A stretch of DNA of 40,694 nucleotides from Firmicutes bacterium UBA2058 (GTDB lineage: Bacteria > Bacillota > Clostridia > Tissierellales > Sedimentibacteraceae): NCBI GenBank assembly GCA_002332905.1, contig DDAM01000044.1, positions 1 to 40,694 on the forward strand, read 5' to 3'. The stretch's first letter is position 1; each line of letters starts with the position of its first letter. The translations under genes and the position numbers were made by a program. The notes under the pieces were generated by a model. It worked only from the letters and a program-made list of their open reading frames with translations, had not been told where the DNA came from and ran no database searches. Of this stretch, positions 33,245 to 40,593 are shown piece by piece.

Positions 33245-33262
33245 AACTTATTATTTAATTTT

Positions 33263-34519
33263 TTAATTAGGACAATACGTTATATTAGCACCTACACTCT
33301 GTAATTTTTCAACTATATCTGCATATCCTCTTTTTATATGATGTACTTCTGAAATTTCAGTCTCTCCGTCTGCTATCAAGCCAGCTAAAATTAAAGCAGC
33401 TCCGGCTCTTAAATCAGTGGCCTTAACTTTAGTACCAGTTAAGTTATTTAACCCATTTACAATAGCAGTGTTTCCTTCTATTTTAATATTGGCTCCCATT
33501 CTTAAAAGTTCATTGGCATGCATAAATCTATTTTCAAAAATAGTTTCATTTATGACACTTGTTCCATTAGCTAATGATAATAAAAGCATAAATTGCGCTT
33601 GCATATCGGTTGGAAAACCAGGATAGGGTAATGTCTTTATATCAGTAGATTTAATTATACCTTTTGAACGTACTACAACACTATCATCATCTTCAATAAT
33701 TTCAGCACCTATTTCTCTTAGCTTAGATATAACCGGCTGAACATGAGCTGGAATGACATTATCTATATATAATTCACCACCTGTTATAACAGCCGCAACC
33801 ATATATGTACCAGCTTCTATTCTATCTGGAATTATGGTATAGTCAGTTCCATGTAATTCTTTAACACCAGTAATTATTATGTTTCTTGTACCAGCTCCTT
33901 CAATTTTACCACCCATACTATTGATAAAATTTGCTAAATCTACTATCTCTGGTTCTTCAGCAGCATTTTCTATTATTGTTTGTCCATTGGCTCTACAAGA
34001 TGCCATCATTATATTTTCAGTAGCTCCAACACTAGGAAAATCCAAATATATATGATTTCCTATTATACATTCTGATTCAGCTTGAATATATCCTTTATTT
34101 GAACTTATGTTTATATTTAGGTTTTTAAATCCTTTTAGGTGTAAATCTATAGGTCGTGTTCCAATAGCACATCCTCCGGGCATTGAAACCCTCGCTTTAT
34201 TAATTCTTGACAATAATGAGCCCATTACCAAAAAAGATGCTCGCATTTTACTAATTAAATCATATGGTGCTTCGTAATTTGTTATATCATCAGCTTGAAT
34301 TTCTAAAGAATTTTCATCAAGCATAGTAATTTTTGCACCTAAGTTTGAAAGTAAATCACACATTACATTTACATCTTCAAGTTTTGGTATGTCATGTAAT
34401 ATGCACTTATCTTTTGTCAAAAGCGTAGCTGCTAAAATGGGCAATATTGAATTTTTCGATCCATTAACTTTAAGATGTCCATTTAAAGCGCCACTTTTTT
34501 TCACTAATATTGTTTCCAA
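33263..34519 (-). CDS. murA: UDP-N-acetylglucosamine 1-carboxyvinyltransferase
   Basis: A 418-residue EPSP-synthase-fold enzyme making the first committed step of peptidoglycan synthesis. LNGHLKVNGSKNSILPILAATLL near the start has the conserved Lys-Asn. The catalytic cysteine is in MPGGCAIGTRPID (about 108-120), so the enzyme should be fosfomycin sensitive at that residue. Later motifs are IPDRIEAGTYM, PYPGFPTDMQAQFM and ENRFMHANEL. I chose the TTG at 34519: GGAGAGAACC lies just upstream, while the TTG four codons earlier overlaps that site. It is monocistronic with a terminator. Two palindromic repeats lie upstream. Confidence 0.93.
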   Translation of the reverse strand: METILVKKSGALNGHLKVNGSKNSILPILAATLLTKDKCILHDIPKLEDVNVMCDLLSNLGAKITMLDENSLEIQADDITNYEAPYDLISKMRASFLVMGSLLSRINKARVSMPGGCAIGTRPIDLHLKGFKNLNINISSNKGYIQAESECIIGNHIYLDFPSVGATENIMMASCRANGQTIIENAAEEPEIVDLANFINSMGGKIEGAGTRNIIITGVKELHGTDYTIIPDRIEAGTYMVAAVITGGELYIDNVIPAHVQPVISKLREIGAEIIEDDDSVVVRSKGIIKSTDIKTLPYPGFPTDMQAQFMLLLSLANGTSVINETIFENRFMHANELLRMGANIKIEGNTAIVNGLNNLTGTKVKATDLRAGAALILAGLIADGETEISEVHHIKRGYADIVEKLQSVGANITYCPN

Positions 34520-34666
34520 GGTTCTCTCCAATCTATATAAAAAAGTACATTTTCAAAATTAAAATTAAGCAGTTAATAGTCTATCATCTTTTATAATATA
34601 TTACAATTAAATTTTTTTTAAAAAATTATACAAATCGGAAAGTAATTGGTAATAAAATGATAATTT

Positions 34667-34852
34667 AGCGCACTAACAAATATGGTGTAGCAAAAGTATG
34701 GGCATAATAAAAATTAACTTTTTTACTTCTCATTCTCGTGTCCCTCTATTTGATAAGGTAGGGACGCTCCGAGGAAGGCGTATAAAAGTTAATTTTTATT
34801 ATGCCCTTAAATATACTTAAACTACTTCTTTGCTTAAATGTGTTAGTGCGCT
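34667..34852. repeat. Palindromic repeat, type B (diverged relative of family A)
   Basis: Ends are a perfect 12-bp inverted repeat AGCGCACTAACA/TGTTAGTGCGCT (34667-34678, 34841-34852). Inside is a perfect 23-bp inverted repeat (34700-34722 with 34784-34806). The enclosed region folds on GTCCCT/AGGGAC with flanking ACGAGAATGAGAAG on the minus strand. That flank parallels CCGAATTACGGAAACAG of family A. No ORF. Confidence 0.8.
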
Positions 34853-34855
34853 TCC

Positions 34856-35135
34856 ACAATCCCAGCCAACTAGTAAGCTTAGTAGATAACCTGCCAAAAA
34901 CGTAGATAATCAAAGAAAAATTCTTTCTATTTTTCTTTGATTATCGGTTGCTATGAATAGCGAAGCAGATAAAAATGTTTATGTGACTTAATGAGGATTT
35001 CCCATCCAATAAAAATCAAGGGAAACCGAATTACGGAAACAGAAACATTTTTTATCTGCTTTGCTTTCCTTAGATTCGTATAAAAAGTATATCTAAGTAA
35101 TTATACGCATACAAACTTATTAAGCTAAATTCTTA
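34856..35135 (+). repeat. Structured palindromic repeat family A, copy A3
   Basis: Hairpin 34905-34945 (GATAATC/GATTATC around AAAGAAAAAT), GGTTGCTATGAATAGCG, then the long stem GCAGATAAAAATGTTT with AAACATTTTTTATCTGC. Inside are GACTTAATGAGGA, TTTCCC/GGGAAA and CCGAATTACGGAAACAG. The right end AGCTAAATTCTTA includes the stop codon of the DUF4097 gene (35133-35135). It lies directly after type B. Confidence 0.85.
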
Positions 35136-36002
35136 TTTTTTATTAATATTTATTCCTCCGCTTACTGTTTCTAATTCAAAATTGGATTTTCCATTCTTAT
35201 GTATTGCTTCATTTTTTGTCATTTTCACTTCGAAGTCACATTTAAACTTACCGCTTACTGAATCGTATTCAGCAGTAAAACCTTCATTTTCAGGAATAAA
35301 AACATTTATTGAACCACTTACTGTTTCTGCCTTAATTTCTTTAGGACAATTTTCTAAATCCAGCGTAATTTTTCCTGAAACACCTTCACAATCTACAAAA
35401 TCAATATGACCAGATATATTTGCACTACCGCTTACTGTTTCTACATTTAATACTTCGCTTTTAATATTTTTTATATCCACACCACCAGAAACAACTTCTA
35501 TAGAAATATTCTGAGCTTTTAAACCTTCTATTTCAACCGGTGAAGACACAGTATCTACAACAAGGTTGTTGAAGTCATTTTTATAGGATGTAGGAATTTT
35601 CATAACTAATGTTTTATTAAACGAATTAAATAATGATAAAGAAATAAATTTTCTTGATTTTTTGAACTTAATTTTTAGATTTCCATCTTCCACTAAATAT
35701 CTCATTTTATTATCATCGTCTAAACTAGATGACCCTTCTTCATAAAACTCAATATTGTCACCATCATATTCTATTACTTTTATTCTACCAGAAATCCAAT
35801 TTATATCTATATTTTTTATATCATTTACGTTTACTACACCATCAGCAACCAAATATTTACTGCTATCAGCATAATTATATCCTGAAAAACCTATATTTAA
35901 ACCAAAAAATTCATCTCCATTAATTATATTTACTAAAATTGCTATTAAAAATATTACTACTATTGACCAAGTTATTATTCTGATAATTGCTGAAGTTTTC
36001 AT
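35133..36002 (-). CDS. DUF4097 (putative adhesin-like) membrane-anchored protein
   Basis: A 289-residue protein with one N-terminal membrane segment (about residues 8-27). An extracellular DUF4097 domain follows, with repeated beta-helix rungs. Rungs are easy to see as recurrences of TVSG/VVSGGV/TVSGS/GVSGK/SVSGK about every 18-20 residues between 150 and 285. Such proteins accompany PadR regulators and DUF1700 proteins in many Firmicutes; their job at the envelope is unknown. The ATG at 36002 overlaps the last base of the upstream stop, so translation is coupled. Its own stop is supplied within the terminal sequence of repeat A3. Confidence 0.82.
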   Translation of the reverse strand: MKTSAIIRIITWSIVVIFLIAILVNIINGDEFFGLNIGFSGYNYADSSKYLVADGVVNVNDIKNIDINWISGRIKVIEYDGDNIEFYEEGSSSLDDDNKMRYLVEDGNLKIKFKKSRKFISLSLFNSFNKTLVMKIPTSYKNDFNNLVVDTVSSPVEIEGLKAQNISIEVVSGGVDIKNIKSEVLNVETVSGSANISGHIDFVDCEGVSGKITLDLENCPKEIKAETVSGSINVFIPENEGFTAEYDSVSGKFKCDFEVKMTKNEAIHKNGKSNFELETVSGGININKK

Positions 36003-36655
36003 TAGTGTCTATCCCCCCTTAAATCTAATATAGCCTTTGCAATAGAAGTGATAGCAGTAGCGATTAAAAATATTACCCATGTTATATGCCAAGCCCCAGT
36101 AAAAAAACTAACAATAATATATACAACTGTTGCTAATGACCAAACTGCTGAAGATATTGCATTTAACTCTTTATTTCCCCTACTCTCTTTCCACTCTTTA
36201 AATTCTTCTACTATAGTATCATCTATTTTCACATATTTAGTTTTAGTCATATTATTATATATGAGTAGCGCTGTTGCTATAGCAATAATTAAAAACATAA
36301 GTATTGGGCCTAAATTTTCACCAAATATAATGGGAGGAATAACTGATATTATATACATTGCTACTGATATGGATACTATTAAAGCTGAGCGTTGCTTACT
36401 TTTCTCTATTTCCTCTTGTGAAGGATTTATTCTTTCACTAGAACTAATTTTTAAGCTTTCAATAAGTTCTCCAACTTCACCAACACTTGCTACTGCAATA
36501 TTATATGCCGCTTCTTCTGTTTTTCCTTCTGACAATAAGTCATTATATTTATCGATAATATTTTGCAATATTTCTTCTTTTAACTCTACAGTTTTTTTAG
36601 TTTGTGGTGCCTCTTCAAATAGAATATCAATATATCTTCGAAGTCTATCATTCAT
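36002..36655 (-). CDS. DUF1700-like membrane protein with permease-prefix domain
   Basis: A 217-residue protein. Residues 1-70 form a helical cytoplasmic domain (LRRYIDILFEEAPQTKKTVELKEEILQNI, then EEAAYNIAVASVGEVGELI). This matches the N-terminal prefix domain of DUF1700 and related proteins. About four membrane helices follow (roughly 92-112, 116-134, 166-186, 190-208). It overlaps padR by 8 nt. PadR-DUF1700-DUF4097 trios are common; they probably respond to envelope conditions, but the mechanism is not established here. Confidence 0.8.
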   Translation of the reverse strand: MNDRLRRYIDILFEEAPQTKKTVELKEEILQNIIDKYNDLLSEGKTEEAAYNIAVASVGEVGELIESLKISSSERINPSQEEIEKSKQRSALIVSISVAMYIISVIPPIIFGENLGPILMFLIIAIATALLIYNNMTKTKYVKIDDTIVEEFKEWKESRGNKELNAISSAVWSLATVVYIIVSFFTGAWHITWVIFLIATAITSIAKAILDLRGDRH

Positions 36656-36992
36656 TTTTTATACTCTCCTCACTTACTAATTTATCAATAATTTTTTTAG
36701 CTACTTCCCATTCTTTTTTTAATTTTTCATACGTTTTTTTACCAGTACTAGTTATAGAATAATATCTACGTCTCGCTCCAGTATTTTCATCTCCCCAATA
36801 TGACAATATACAGCCGTTCTCTTCAAGTCTCCTAAAAGCAGTGTATAAAGTCGCTTCTTTTAATTCATATTGATTATCTGTTTTCTGTTGTATTGCTTTA
36901 TTTATCTCGTATCCATAGCTATCTCCTTTTTGAAGATGTGCAAGAATAATAGTATCAGTATGACCACGAATTAAGTCAGAAGCAATTGACAT
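36648..36992 (-). CDS. PadR-family transcriptional regulator
   Basis: A 114-residue PadR regulator of the short subfamily 1 type. The winged helix covers residues 6-80: DLIRGHTDTIILAHLQKGDSYGYEINKAI, ELKEATLYTAFRRLEENGCI and GARRRYYSITSTGKKTYEKL. A C-terminal helix follows for dimerisation. The ATG at 36992 is chosen because AAGAGGTGAT sits 8 nt upstream; an ATG two codons earlier overlaps that site. As the first gene of the operon with an inverted repeat over its -35, it probably represses itself and the two membrane genes. Confidence 0.9.
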   Translation of the reverse strand: MSIASDLIRGHTDTIILAHLQKGDSYGYEINKAIQQKTDNQYELKEATLYTAFRRLEENGCILSYWGDENTGARRRYYSITSTGKKTYEKLKKEWEVAKKIIDKLVSEESIKNE

Positions 36993-37038
36993 TTCCATCA
37001 CCTCTTATAGTAAATATATAATTTTAATTTATATATAC

Positions 37039-37067
37039 ATTATAATCAACAATACCTCATCTGTCAA
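37039..37067 (-). promoter_or_regulatory. Consensus sigma-A promoter of the padR operon
   Basis: Minus strand TTGACA (37062-37067), 17-bp spacer, TATAAT (37039-37044). Both hexamers are perfect. Confidence 0.85.
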
Positions 37068-37071
37068 GGTA
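37053..37071. promoter_or_regulatory. Candidate PadR operator over the -35 region
   Basis: TACCT-N9-AGGTA inverted repeat that covers the -35 hexamer of the padR promoter. Its position suits autorepression. Sequence match to known PadR sites is only general. An AT-rich palindrome also lies near 37010-37035. Confidence 0.45.
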
Positions 37072-37077
37072 TATAAA

Positions 37078-37115
37078 TAAAAAAAGCATACATTTATTTT
37101 TATAAATGTATGCTT
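37078..37115 (-). terminator. Intrinsic terminator upstream of the padR promoter
   Basis: Perfect 14-bp stem AAGCATACATTTAT/ATAAATGTATGCTT with a short loop; on the minus strand it is followed by seven U. It would end transcripts coming from the lipid kinase gene 360 nt upstream. Confidence 0.85.
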
Positions 37116-37473
37116 CAAATTTCATATTATATCATAGTCTTGCTATGCAAGCCATTTTAAATATCCTACGGATATTATATCAAAAAAGGAAAAGCAATTT
37201 TCTTTAGGATTAGATAGTTATTCTAACCTTTATTGTAGCTATAAATTAATAAAAAAATGTAAGTCTTTTTATAGTTTAATTTTTTTAATAATTCAGCTTC
37301 ACTACAATAGTGGATGTTACCATCCACAATGTTGATTAATAAATCAACACAGCTGATTTAAAGACAAAAGTTTATAAAGGGGGACGTTATATAAAAGTTT
37401 GTGTGCTTTTCCTTTCTCTTGATGCTATTATTTACATTATTTAAAATATTATACATAAAAAACAAAAATTAAT
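37116..37473 (-). other. 358-bp non-coding stretch with clustered palindromes
   Basis: Lies between the lipid kinase stop and the terminator, so it is probably transcribed as a long 3' UTR. I see no convincing ORF. It holds AATATCC-TAC-GGATATT (37160-37176). It also holds a three-way junction at 37293-37356: TCAGCT/AGCTGA closing stem, GTGGATG/CATCCAC and TGTTGATT/AATCAACA. Confidence 0.5.
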
Positions 37474-38367
37474 TTATGGAACTAATATTTTTAATGCTTT
37501 GTTCTCTGAGGAAATTTTTATAGGCATATTTCCACCAAGTTCACCATCAACATCCACTACTAATTTTTTGTCTAGCGAATCTATTACTATATTATTTGCT
37601 TGAAAATATTTAACCTTTGGGTGTTTTACATGGTGTCCATTAAATACTCCGGTAAATATTTGCATTAAATCTGTATATGAAGCTTTTTCAAAAATTACAA
37701 CATCAAGCAACCCATCATCAAATTTAGCATTTGGAGATAAGCATTTAAATCCACCCGCACCAGGTGTATTGTTAATTAAAAACAAATGTGTATCAAGCTC
37801 ATATACATTATCATCAATGGTAAATTTTATTTCATATGTTTTAACTAATTGCTCTGGAATTTCTAAAAATGCATGAAAATAATAAGCATATCTACCAAAC
37901 AAAGTTTTTTCGTCTATTGAGACTGTATGTGGTATATTGGTAAATATTCCGCCGCTAACAACGTTAATAAAATAATCATTGTTAATTTTCCCAACATCAA
38001 CTTCTTTAAATTTTAAGTTATTAAACATCCTTGAAAACTTCTCAGCTGTTTTAGGTATATGTAGTTGCTCAGCAAAATCATTGATTGTACCTGCAGGTAA
38101 AATGGCAAGATTTGTTCTATTTTTGCTTTTCATTATTCCATTTACTATTTCATGTACTGTACCATCACCACCACAGGAGATGATCATGTCATAACCTTCA
38201 TCACATGCTTCTGTAGCTTTATTCATAGCATCATTTTTACCCTTTGTAGCATAAAAAGTAAATTCAACGTCATTTTTATCCATTACTAATCTTGACATTC
38301 GGAATGCTCTACTGGCTGCTTCTTCTTTACCTGATGATGGATTATATATAACTTTGTATCTTTTCAT
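37474..38367 (-). CDS. Diacylglycerol kinase-family lipid kinase (YegS/DgkB-like)
   Basis: A 297-residue cytoplasmic lipid kinase of the DAGK catalytic family. VIYNPSSGKEEA (about 6-17) and the nucleotide-binding ISCGGDGTVHEIVNGIM (about 63-79) are intact, as is ILPAGTINDFAEQL (about 88-101). The C-terminal beta-sandwich has GGFKCLSPNAKFDDGLLDVVIF and VDGELGGNMP. It would phosphorylate diacylglycerol or a similar lipid, recycling phospholipid. The ATG at 38367 has AAGGATGG 9-10 nt upstream; a TTG two codons earlier is less likely. It is monocistronic, with the terminator at 38501 upstream of it. Confidence 0.88.
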   Translation of the reverse strand: MKRYKVIYNPSSGKEEAASRAFRMSRLVMDKNDVEFTFYATKGKNDAMNKATEACDEGYDMIISCGGDGTVHEIVNGIMKSKNRTNLAILPAGTINDFAEQLHIPKTAEKFSRMFNNLKFKEVDVGKINNDYFINVVSGGIFTNIPHTVSIDEKTLFGRYAYYFHAFLEIPEQLVKTYEIKFTIDDNVYELDTHLFLINNTPGAGGFKCLSPNAKFDDGLLDVVIFEKASYTDLMQIFTGVFNGHHVKHPKVKYFQANNIVIDSLDKKLVVDVDGELGGNMPIKISSENKALKILVP

Positions 38368-38500
38368 AAACAAACCATCCTTAAATTTACTATTTCTTTC
38401 AACATTATAGTATATTATCCTTTACGACAAATAATTATACTACAATATCAAAGTTAATTCTATTAAAATTTATATATTTAGAATTTTTGCTTTATATCAT

Positions 38501-38529
38501 AAAACAGAACGTTATACCCGTTCTGTTTT
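38501..38529 (-). terminator. Intrinsic terminator of the EAL-HDOD gene
   Basis: Perfect 11-bp stem AAAACAGAACG/CGTTCTGTTTT with a 7-nt loop. It lies 27 nt after the stop. The tail TATGAT is short on U, so the terminating run is the last U of the stem itself. Confidence 0.65.
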
Positions 38530-38555
38530 ATATAATAAATAAAATCCTTTTTAAA

Positions 38556-39806
38556 TTAATCATTAGCCTCAGCTTCTATTTCTTCGCTTGTTCTTGTTAA
38601 ATCATTCCATATTAAATTTACATATTCAACGCATTCAAAATATTTTTGAGTTATAATGTTCATTGGAATGTCTAACTGTTCAGCATATGTTTTCATGTTT
38701 TTCCAATCTGCCTTTTCATATGCTAAAATCAATTTGTACAAAATACCGCATCTTCCTTCTTGTTTAGTTAACGCAAACTTAATCTCATCAGAAACAGATA
38801 TTTCTGACAATGCTTCTTCTATGGAAACCTCCATAAGTATACCTAATGTAGAAAACATACCTATTAAATATGCTTCTGATTTTGATATGTTCATATTACT
38901 AGCATATTGAAGTAGTTCTGCACAGAAATTTGCTCTTAAGAAAGACATCCTTATTATTTCAGTTGGCATACTGCCATCATCTTGCTTAAAGCTCAATAAA
39001 TAAATCCACTGTTTTAGTTGTCCTAAACCTAATATAACTAAAGCTTGTTTTACTGATTTAGCTTGATGTCTTAGTGCAAAATATGCTGAGTTTACTAATT
39101 TCAATAAAGAAAATGTAAGTGCAATATCTCTGGAAATTATTTCCTCTATTTCATCGACATTTGGCTCTTCTTTTGTAACAGCAACCATCAATCTAAAAAA
39201 GTTGCTTTGCATATGATTCATTTTATGTATTGTCGTAGGCAGCTTTTCTGCTACATATGAGCCTTGCATAAATGAACATTTTAACTTAAGTGCAAGCTTA
39301 TAAGCTTCTTCATCGTTTACATTATATGCAATAATATCTTTATTAAAGCTTTTACCAATATTCACTATATTGGATAAAGAATCATTAAGTTCTGAAAAAT
39401 TCACTTTTATAATATCAACTACATCTAATATTGAAAAATATCTTAATGCAAATTCAAACCCATTAACTGCAATACTATAACCTTTTTTCTTATACTCATA
39501 AACTAGATTTTGTGCCGCTGGGTTGATAATTGTATCATCACCTATTTGAATAACAAGCTTATGTGGTGAAAATATTTTAGGTATGTTCTTTAACAATAAA
39601 TTTGGTGTAAAAGTTATAAAAGCCATTTTACCATCTAAAAATCTATCACTATCAAATTGAACTAAAAAATTTTCAATTGCAGATGCTGCAACAACATCTG
39701 ATTTTTTATCTTCAGAATCATCAATTTTTTCTTGGTATAAAATTTCATAACCTAACACATCTTGATTTTCATCTAAAATAGGTTGTCGCACAATATATGC
39801 TCGCAT
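38556..39806 (-). CDS. EAL-HDOD signalling protein with degenerate EAL domain
   Basis: A 416-residue protein of the YuxH type. Residues 1-200 form an EAL-like fold: it opens IVRQPILDENQDVLGYEILYQ. The catalytic residues are lost, for GYEILYQ replaces EAL, VIQIGDD replaces the E-(L/I)-TE strand, and AVNGFEF replaces LDDFGTG. It should therefore not hydrolyse cyclic di-GMP. Residues about 205-400 are an HDOD domain (RDIALTFSLLKLVNSAYFALRHQAKSVKQALVILGLGQLKQW), a domain often involved in signalling without phosphodiesterase activity. The start at 39806 follows GTGAGGTTTAGTA. It is divergent from bioY, with a plausible TATAAT near 39863. Confidence 0.88.
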   Translation of the reverse strand: MRAYIVRQPILDENQDVLGYEILYQEKIDDSEDKKSDVVAASAIENFLVQFDSDRFLDGKMAFITFTPNLLLKNIPKIFSPHKLVIQIGDDTIINPAAQNLVYEYKKKGYSIAVNGFEFALRYFSILDVVDIIKVNFSELNDSLSNIVNIGKSFNKDIIAYNVNDEEAYKLALKLKCSFMQGSYVAEKLPTTIHKMNHMQSNFFRLMVAVTKEEPNVDEIEEIISRDIALTFSLLKLVNSAYFALRHQAKSVKQALVILGLGQLKQWIYLLSFKQDDGSMPTEIIRMSFLRANFCAELLQYASNMNISKSEAYLIGMFSTLGILMEVSIEEALSEISVSDEIKFALTKQEGRCGILYKLILAYEKADWKNMKTYAEQLDIPMNIITQKYFECVEYVNLIWNDLTRTSEEIEAEAND

Positions 39807-39997
39807 TACTAAACCTCACTTTATCTATAATATATTTTAATATAACACGCTCTTTTTATTTAATTATATATCATTTTGATATCTTGTACAACTACAAACT
39901 CCTTTCAAGTATTACTTCACTTCACTGTTCAATTAATATATCGACAATTTGACATAATATTTTAGTCTAAATTCTTTTTTAAGTAAAAATAATTATA

Positions 39998-40027
39998 TTG
40001 ACAAAATAATTTATTATGTGTTATTGT
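39998..40027 (+). promoter_or_regulatory. Promoter of bioY
   Basis: TTGACA (39998-40003), 18-bp spacer, TATTGT (40022-40027). The -35 is perfect. The -10 overlaps the left arm of the BirA operator. Confidence 0.65.
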
Positions 40028-40055
40028 AAACTTAATCGAATTATATGGTTTACAA
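40024..40055 (+). promoter_or_regulatory. BirA (biotin) operator upstream of bioY
   Basis: Perfect inverted repeat TTGTAAAC (40024-40031), 16-bp spacer, GTTTACAA (40048-40055). This matches the known BirA box layout TTGTTAAC-N14-16-GTTAACAA. It overlaps the -10 region and ends just before the ribosome binding site, so biotin-charged BirA would block transcription. Confidence 0.85.
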
Positions 40056-40065
40056 AGGAGACAAT

Positions 40066-40593
40066 ATGAAAGGCAAAACTAAACAATTAACACTTTATTC
40101 TCTATTTGCCGCACTTACAGCAATTCTATCGCAAATTTCAGTACCGTTACCATTTACACCTGTACCAATAAATTTAGCAACACTATCTGTATTATTGGCA
40201 GGCGGACTTTTAGGTAAAAAAGGCGGAGCAATCAGTCAAATTGTATATGCCCTTTTAGGAGCAATAGGATTACCGGTCTACGCAAATTTTTCATCAGGTA
40301 TAAGTGTTATAATTGGTCCGACAGGCGGCTATATTATTGGATATATAGTTGCAGCATTTATAGTTGGAATAATAGTAGAAAAATCAGAAAAAAACTTGAG
40401 AACTTACATGTTATCAATGTGTTTAGGAATAATCGCATGCTATATATTAGGAACTGCTTGGTTTATGTACATAACAAACAGTAATCTAACATCAGCACTA
40501 ACTTTATGTGTACTTCCTTTCATTCCGGGAGACATAATAAAAATAACAATCGGAGCTCTTATAGCAAATAGGTTGAGAAAAATAAAAATTTAG
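40066..40593 (+). CDS. bioY: Biotin transporter substrate-binding subunit BioY
   Basis: A 175-residue membrane protein, the S component of an ECF-type biotin importer. About six hydrophobic helices. Family landmarks are SVPLPFTPVPINLATLSVLLAGGLLG (about 23-48), QIVYALLGAIGLPVYANFSSG (about 56-76), IGPTGGYIIGYI (about 81-92) and a C-terminal LPFIPGDIIKITIGA (about 152-166). It works alone or with the EcfA/EcfT module, which is not in this window. The ATG at 40066 follows AAAGGAGACAAT. A BirA operator controls it. The stop TAG is part of the AAATTTAG edge of another family-A repeat. Confidence 0.93.
   Translation: MKGKTKQLTLYSLFAALTAILSQISVPLPFTPVPINLATLSVLLAGGLLGKKGGAISQIVYALLGAIGLPVYANFSSGISVIIGPTGGYIIGYIVAAFIVGIIVEKSEKNLRTYMLSMCLGIIACYILGTAWFMYITNSNLTSALTLCVLPFIPGDIIKITIGALIANRLRKIKI

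Noticed and set aside
33000..33262. Purine riboswitch upstream of deoD
   Set aside because: No conserved purine-aptamer core (no TATA-flanked P1 with the two kissing loops) could be found; only a simple palindrome and a promoter.
3102..35135. Assigning the repeats to OLE, HEARO or another named RNA family
   Set aside because: Length, lack of an associated ORF and the absence of signature segments I remember for those families give no support; a covariance-model scan would be needed.
36048..36680. 210-codon plus-strand frame opposite the DUF1700-type gene
   Set aside because: Hydrophobic antisense shadow of a membrane protein gene; the minus-strand genes overlap in a normal operon with good starts.
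39930..39960. Spo0A box between the EAL-HDOD gene and bioY
   Set aside because: The minus strand has TTGTCGATA, one mismatch from TTGTCGAA, but a single 8-bp match in AT-rich DNA is expected by chance; a similar TTTGTCGTAAA near 38430 was dropped for the same reason.
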